Made by a program: the position numbers and the translations under genes. From Roseovarius sp. (GTDB lineage Bacteria > Pseudomonadota > Alphaproteobacteria > Rhodobacterales > Rhodobacteraceae): a stretch of 19,320 nt of DNA. The stretch's first letter is position 1. Every line of letters begins with the position of its first letter. This document shows, piece after piece, positions 15,142 through 19,320 of the stretch. The notes under the pieces are model-generated. The model was not told the DNA's origin, made no database searches, and saw only the letters and a program-made list of their open reading frames with translations. The stretch is from the NCBI GenBank assembly GCA_021767845.1, contig JAASSQ010000019.1, positions 1 to 19,320 on the forward strand, in the 5' to 3' direction.

Positions 15142-15915
15142 GTGAGCAGCAAGACCGCATATCAGATTTTGACGCCGGCCGACGGGCATCCGGCCGAGGT
15201 TTTGAATGCCGCGGGGCGGGCGCCGATCTGCCTGGTCTGCGAACATGCCAGCGCGGTGATTCCGCCGTCGCTCGGCACGCTCGGGCTGGCGCCCGAACAC
15301 CGCTATTCCCACGCGGTCTGGGATCTCGGGGCCGAGGATCTGGCCCGCGACCTGTCGCGCCGGCTGGATGCGCCGCTGGTTCTGGCGCGGGTGTCGCGGC
15401 TGGTCCATGATCTCAATCGCCCTCCCGGGGCGCCCGGCGCCGCGCCGGTGCAAAGCGGCGAAATCCCCGTGCCCGGAAACCGCGACCTGTCCGAGGCCGA
15501 GCGCGCGGCGCGCATTGCGGAGATCTACGAGCCCTTCCATGCCCGGCTGTCCGAGGTGCTGGACGGGTTCGATGCCCCGCCCGTCCTGGTCACCATTCAC
15601 AGTTTCACGCCGGTCTGGAACGGCCGGACACGCCGGACCGAGCTGGGCCTTTTGCACGATGCCGATGACCGTCTGGCAAAGGCCATGCTGGCCGAGGCGG
15701 ATGGATCGCTCGTTACCGAGTTGAACGAACCCTATTCGGCGCAGGACGGCGTGACCCATACGCTTGCGCGCCATGCCACCGCCCGCGGGCTGACCAACGT
15801 GATGATCGAGGTCCGCAACGATCTGCTGGACGGGGCGGCCGATGCGGCGCGGATCGGCGCCGTTCTGGAACCGATTCTGGCGGCCGCGCTGAAGACGGAG
15901 CACGCCGCCTCATGA
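15142..15915 (+). CDS. N-formylglutamate amidohydrolase-family protein (HutG-like)
   Basis: This 257-residue cytoplasmic protein belongs to the N-formylglutamate amidohydrolase family, zinc-dependent enzymes that release formate from N-formylglutamate or cleave related amides. Conserved positions are visible: CEHAS (33-37), HAVWDLGAE (57-65), RLVHDLNRP (86-94), IHSFTPVWNG (152-161) and IEVRNDLL (222-229). The only plausible start is GTG 15142, since no Met codon precedes the first motif. No ribosome site precedes it, and the promoter sits directly upstream. No other histidine-degradation gene is near, so a classical HutG role is unlikely. Its place at the head of a TRAP and glutamine-synthetase-like operon suggests action on a related glutamyl or formyl amide. 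The stop overlaps the next ATG by four bases. Confidence 0.88.
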   Translation: MSSKTAYQILTPADGHPAEVLNAAGRAPICLVCEHASAVIPPSLGTLGLAPEHRYSHAVWDLGAEDLARDLSRRLDAPLVLARVSRLVHDLNRPPGAPGAAPVQSGEIPVPGNRDLSEAERAARIAEIYEPFHARLSEVLDGFDAPPVLVTIHSFTPVWNGRTRRTELGLLHDADDRLAKAMLAEADGSLVTELNEPYSAQDGVTHTLARHATARGLTNVMIEVRNDLLDGAADAARIGAVLEPILAAALKTEHAAS

Positions 15916-16499
15916 CGCGCTTCATGCTGGCATATGTCGCGATCGTCGATCCGATGAACCGCTGGATCGGGCGGCTGGTGATGTACGGGATCTTCGTGAT
16001 GATGGCGATCCTGCTGTGGTCGTCCTTCACCAAGCTGGGCAGCGACCTGGGGCTGGAGATCAACCCGTCGCTCTGGACGCTGGAAATGGCGCAGTTCGCG
16101 ATGGTCGCCTACTATATCCTTGGCGGCCCCTATTCGATCCAGATGGGCGCGAATGTGCGGATGGACCTGCTGTATGGCGAGTGGAGCCAGCGGCGCAAGG
16201 CGCAGGTGGATGCCTTCACCGTGCTGTTCCTGATCGTCTACCTAGTCTTCCTGCTGTGGGGCGGATGGGATAGCCTAATGTATTCCTTCAAATACGGCGG
16301 CGAGCGCAGTTCGAGCGTGTGGCGGCCGTATCTGTGGCCCATCAAGTCGATCATGGTGTTCGGCATCTTCCTGATGCTGCTGCAGGCGGTCAGCGAGTTC
16401 TTCAAGGACATCCTGCGGCTCTTGGGGCACGACATGGGGCCGAAGGACGTGGACCCGCGCGATCTTGAGACCTCGGACAGCACGGAGACACGGGCCTGA
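15912..16499 (+). CDS. dctQ: TRAP transporter small permease (DctQ), second system
   Basis: This 195-residue protein has the normal four membrane helices (about 19-37, 57-75, 99-119, 143-163). The family signature GANVRMDLLYGEWSQRRKAQVD is at residues 79-100. It pairs with the following DctM in Na+-coupled uptake. The C-terminal 25 residues are hydrophilic and acidic. ATG overlaps the amidohydrolase stop by four bases (ATGA), and its TGA shares one base with the ATG of dctM. It is of ordinary size, unlike the enlarged DctQ of the first system. Confidence 0.92.
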   Translation: MTRFMLAYVAIVDPMNRWIGRLVMYGIFVMMAILLWSSFTKLGSDLGLEINPSLWTLEMAQFAMVAYYILGGPYSIQMGANVRMDLLYGEWSQRRKAQVDAFTVLFLIVYLVFLLWGGWDSLMYSFKYGGERSSSVWRPYLWPIKSIMVFGIFLMLLQAVSEFFKDILRLLGHDMGPKDVDPRDLETSDSTETRA

Positions 16500-17824
16500 T
16501 GCCATACGAAGCCATCGCCGCGCTGATGTTCGCCTCCATGATGCTGATGCTGCTGACCGGGCAGCGCGTGTTCGGCGCGATTGGGTTCGTCGCGGTGATG
16601 GCGGCGTTCCTTCTGTGGGGGGATCGCGGCGGGTACGACCTGGGCTTCGCGGCGGCGATCAAGCTGATGAAATGGTATCCGCTGCTGACCCTGCCGATGT
16701 TCATCTTCATGGGCTACGTGCTGTCCGAAAGCCGGATCGCCGACGACCTTTACCGCATGTTCCATGTCTGGATGGGCGGGCTGTCCGGCGGGCTGGCGGT
16801 GGGCACCATCGGGTTGATGGTGCTGATCTCGGCGATGAACGGGCTGTCGGTGGCCGGCATGGCGATCGGGGCGACCATCGCGTTGCCCGAATTGCTGAAG
16901 CGCGGATACGACAAGCGCATGGTGACCGGCGTGATCCAGGCCGGGTCGTCCCTTGGTATTCTGGTGCCGCCGTCGGTGGTGCTGGTGCTGTACGCGATGA
17001 TCGCCCGTCAGCCGGTGGGCCAGCTTTGGCTGGCCGGGGTGCTGCCGGGGCTGATGATGGCGGCGATGTTCGTGCTCTATATCGTGATCCGCTGCCGCCT
17101 GAACCCCGCGCTGGGGCCGGTGCTGCCGGCTGCGGAGCGCGACATTCCAATGGCCGAAAAGCTGCGGCTGCTGCGGGCGGGGCTTTTGCCGCTGGTCATC
17201 TTCTTCACCATGATGGTGCCGTTCGTGAATGGCTGGACCTCGTTGGTCGAATCCTCGGCCATCGGGGCGCTGGCGGCCTTCGCGGCGGCTGTGCTCAAGG
17301 GGCGCATGACCCGGCAGGTCTTTGAAACCTCGGTGCGCAAGACGCTCGGCATCTCGTGCATGTTCATGTGGATCATCCTGGCCGCGCTGGCCTTTGGCGC
17401 GGTTTTCGACGGGCTTGGCGCGGTCAAGGCGATCGAGAGCCTCTTTACCGAGAAACTGGGCCTCAGCCCGTGGGTGATCCTGATCCTGATGCAACTGTCC
17501 TTCATCGTGATGGGCACGTTTCTGGACGATACCGCGATGCTGGTGATCGTGGCGCCGCTTTACGTGCCGCTGGTCGGGGCGCTCGGTTTCGATCTGATAT
17601 GGTATGGTGTGCTTTACACGATCACCACGCAGATCGCCTACATGACACCGCCCTTCGGCTATAACCTGTTCCTGATGCGCGCCATGGCACCGCCCGAGAT
17701 CACGCTGCGCGACATCTACACCTCGATCCTGCCCTTCGTGCTGGTGATGGTGGTGGCGCTGACGACGATCATGGTCTTCCCCGAGATCGCGCTGTGGCTG
17801 CCGGGATATGTATATGGAAATTAA
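16499..17824 (+). CDS. dctM: TRAP transporter large permease (DctM), second system
   Basis: This 441-residue protein has about 12 hydrophobic segments and is a standard-length DctM. Signatures include LPMFIFMGYVLSES (62-75), AGSSLGILVPPSVVLVL (148-164) and a TPPFG loop (383-387, in QIAYMTPPFGYNLFLMRA). It forms the substrate- and sodium-translocating part of the TRAP complex. It has none of the insertions or the long tail of the first system's DctM. It is followed by a 55-base gap and then the binding-protein gene. Confidence 0.94.
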   Translation: MPYEAIAALMFASMMLMLLTGQRVFGAIGFVAVMAAFLLWGDRGGYDLGFAAAIKLMKWYPLLTLPMFIFMGYVLSESRIADDLYRMFHVWMGGLSGGLAVGTIGLMVLISAMNGLSVAGMAIGATIALPELLKRGYDKRMVTGVIQAGSSLGILVPPSVVLVLYAMIARQPVGQLWLAGVLPGLMMAAMFVLYIVIRCRLNPALGPVLPAAERDIPMAEKLRLLRAGLLPLVIFFTMMVPFVNGWTSLVESSAIGALAAFAAAVLKGRMTRQVFETSVRKTLGISCMFMWIILAALAFGAVFDGLGAVKAIESLFTEKLGLSPWVILILMQLSFIVMGTFLDDTAMLVIVAPLYVPLVGALGFDLIWYGVLYTITTQIAYMTPPFGYNLFLMRAMAPPEITLRDIYTSILPFVLVMVVALTTIMVFPEIALWLPGYVYGN

Positions 17825-17879
17825 AACAAGACCTTGACCAAAAGGCGGACGAGCAAACCCCAACAGAGAGGATGACAAG

Positions 17880-18917
17880 ATGACGACAAGACGCAATTTC
17901 CTGAGAACCGCAGGCGTCGCGGGCGCCGCGACCCTGGCCAGCCCCGCGATCGTCAAGGCCCAAAGCCCGATCAAGTGGCGCTTCCAGACCTATGCGGGCA
18001 GCGCCCTGGGCGAGCAGGTGACCAAACCGGCCATCGACTACATCAACGCCAACGCCAATGGCGAGCTTGAGATCGAGCTGTTCTATGCCGACCAGATCGT
18101 GCCCACGGGCGAGTTGTTCCAGGCGCTTCAGCGCGGCACGATCGACGGGGTCCATTCCGACGACGACTCGATGGCCTCGCCCACGCCGCTGCGCGTGTTC
18201 GGCGGGTATTTCCCGTTTGCCACCAAGCATATCCTGGACGTGCCGGTTCTGTTCAACCAGTACGGTCTGGCCGATATATGGCGGGAGGAATACGCCAAGG
18301 TCGGCGTGCAATGGCTGTCGGCCGCGGGGCAGGACCCGTGCAACTTCAACACCAAGAAAGAGATCACCTCGGTCGAGGATCTCGACGGGCTGAAGCTTTA
18401 CACCTTCCCCACGGCGGGCCGGTTCCTTGCCAAGTTCGGTGTCATCCCGGTGAACATTCCCTACGAGGATGCCGAGGTCGCGGTGCAGACCGGCGAGCTG
18501 GACGGCATGGCCTGGTCCGGCATCACCGAGGATTACACCGTCGGATGGGCGGACGTGACCGACTATTTCCTGACCAACAACATTTCGGGGGCGTGGATCG
18601 GCTCGTGGTTCGCCAACCAGGAAAGGTGGGCCGAACTGCCCGAGCACCTGAAATCCGTGGTCATGGCGGGGATCGAGGCAAGCCACACCTATCGCAACCA
18701 GTGGTACTGGGGCGGGGAAGCCGCGCTGCGCGCCAATGGCGAAAAGCTGGAGTTGCGCTCGGTGCCGGCCTCGGAATGGGCCGAGGTGGAAAACGCCGCC
18801 AAGGAATTCTGGGACGAGATCGCCCAGGAAGGCGAGGTCCACGAGAAGATCGTCGGCATCTTCCGGGAATACAACTCGGTCATCAACCAGGCCGGCGTGC
18901 CCTATAATTTCGAGTGA
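17880..18917 (+). CDS. dctP: TRAP transporter substrate-binding protein (DctP), second system, lacking the usual ligand Arg
   Basis: This 345-residue periplasmic protein has a twin-arginine signal (MTTRRNFLRTAG) and likely cleavage near residue 27 (VKAQS). The DctP fold is recognisable from SALGEQV, QALQRGTIDG (81-90) and VAVQTGELDGMAWSG (200-214). In the segment where the family has a conserved Arg that holds the substrate carboxylate, this protein reads DGLKLYTFP, with Tyr174 replacing Arg. The first system keeps it (Arg175). An acidic run, HSDDDS (92-97), lies in an early loop and might contact a positive ligand. I infer a non-carboxylate or cationic substrate. GAGAGGA lies about eight bases before the ATG. 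The gene follows dctM and precedes a glutamine synthetase-family gene. Confidence 0.92.
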   Translation: MTTRRNFLRTAGVAGAATLASPAIVKAQSPIKWRFQTYAGSALGEQVTKPAIDYINANANGELEIELFYADQIVPTGELFQALQRGTIDGVHSDDDSMASPTPLRVFGGYFPFATKHILDVPVLFNQYGLADIWREEYAKVGVQWLSAAGQDPCNFNTKKEITSVEDLDGLKLYTFPTAGRFLAKFGVIPVNIPYEDAEVAVQTGELDGMAWSGITEDYTVGWADVTDYFLTNNISGAWIGSWFANQERWAELPEHLKSVVMAGIEASHTYRNQWYWGGEAALRANGEKLELRSVPASEWAEVENAAKEFWDEIAQEGEVHEKIVGIFREYNSVINQAGVPYNFE

Positions 18918-18941
18918 GCCAGCCCGACACCGCAAAGACCC

Positions 18942-18966
18942 GGAGCGCCTTGTCCCAAGGCGCTCC
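18942..18966 (+). terminator. Hairpin after dctP of the second TRAP system
   Basis: A perfect 11-bp stem, GGAGCGCCTTG/CAAGGCGCTCC, with a 3-base loop is followed by TTTCCCC. It lies between the dctP stop and the next start codon. The short T-run suggests partial termination or mRNA 3'-end protection, which would leave high binding-protein expression and lower expression of the downstream gene. Confidence 0.7.
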
Positions 18967-18988
18967 TTTCCCCTCATGGAGAGCGTAA

Positions 18989-19320
18989 ATGACCGCCAAT
19001 CTCAGCTTCGACGCCCTGAAACAGCACGCCGCCTCCGGTGAAATCGACACGGTCCTTGTCTGCCTTGTCGATATGCAGGGCCGGCTCATGGGCAAGCGGT
19101 TTCACGTGTCCAACTTCATCGAGTCGGGCCACGAGGAAACGCATTGCTGCAACTACCTTTTGGCGACCGACCTCGAGATGGACACGCCTGACGGCTATGC
19201 GGCGACCTCGTGGGAAAAGGGCTATGGCGATTACGTGATGAAACCCGATCTGACCACGCTGCGCCGCCTGCCGTGGCTGGAGGGCACCGCGATGGTGATG
19301 TGCGACATCCTCGATCACCA
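18989..19320 (+). CDS. Glutamine synthetase-family protein, N-terminal part (continues beyond window)
   Basis: The frame opens at ATG 18989, preceded by GGAGAG at 18979-18984, and stays open to the window end, giving 110 residues. The start matches the N-terminal beta-grasp domain of glutamine synthetase-like ligases. It has LVCLVDMQGRLMGKRF (23-38), then a Cys pair (HCCNYLLATD, 52-61) and the segment GYGDYVMKPDLTTLRRLPW (78-96). The pattern is closer to the PuuA/GlnA3-like branch, which joins glutamate to amines, than to the housekeeping enzyme. The ATP and glutamate sites lie outside the window, so the substrate cannot be judged. Its place behind the TRAP 2 genes suggests that it acts on the imported compound. 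Confidence 0.85.
   Translation, partial: MTANLSFDALKQHAASGEIDTVLVCLVDMQGRLMGKRFHVSNFIESGHEETHCCNYLLATDLEMDTPDGYAATSWEKGYGDYVMKPDLTTLRRLPWLEGTAMVMCDILDH

Noticed and set aside
16238..17974. A 578-codon minus-strand open frame over the second dctQ-dctM-dctP
   Set aside because: It is a shadow frame over three clear TRAP genes, with low-complexity His/Arg/Gln-rich content.

Overview
This is a high-GC stretch of about 19 kb with tightly packed genes. Gene content points to an alphaproteobacterium of the Rhodobacterales (Roseobacter/Rhodobacter type). The signs are a fused PhaAB-type Mrp antiporter operon, two TRAP transporters with twin-arginine binding proteins, an AerR/PpaA-like cobalamin protein, and an RpiR regulator. 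I cannot name the species. No tRNA, rRNA, CRISPR array, insertion sequence or other mobile element is visible.

Layout. (1) Bases 1-240 are the 3' end of a LuxR-type regulator. (2) Bases 514-6471 (+) hold a complete group-2 Mrp/Mnh/Pha cation/proton antiporter operon, mrpAB(fused)-C-D-E-F-G. C/D, D/E and E/F overlap by 4 bases, while A/C and F/G lie a few bases apart. (3) A B12-binding regulator-like gene (-, 6495-7325) and an ABC1/AarF-type atypical kinase gene (+, 7498-8823) diverge from a 172-base spacer; a perfect bidirectional terminator follows the kinase. (4) Bases 8903-13728 (-) encode TRAP system 1 in the order P-Q-M. Its binding protein resembles TakP (2-oxo acid type), its DctQ carries about 155 extra N-terminal residues, and its DctM has two insertions plus a soluble tail of about 325 residues. 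(5) A gene-free regulatory stretch (13729-14149) is followed by an RpiR-family regulator (-, 14174-15058). (6) Divergent from rpiR is a plus-strand operon: an N-formylglutamate amidohydrolase-family gene, TRAP system 2 (Q-M-P), and the start of a glutamine synthetase-family gene that runs off the window.

How the genes may work together. The Mrp complex exports Na+ in exchange for protons and suits a marine or saline lifestyle. TRAP 1 probably imports a small 2-oxo or hydroxy acid using a sodium gradient. In TRAP 2 the binding protein has Tyr where TRAP binding proteins usually carry the carboxylate-binding Arg. Its operon also encodes a ligase of the glutamine synthetase/gamma-glutamyl-amine synthetase type and an amidohydrolase. 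I infer that the operon imports and gamma-glutamylates a small amine or other non-carboxylate nitrogen compound under RpiR control. This is the least understood system in the window. The enlarged TRAP 1 membrane subunits are the second point of interest.
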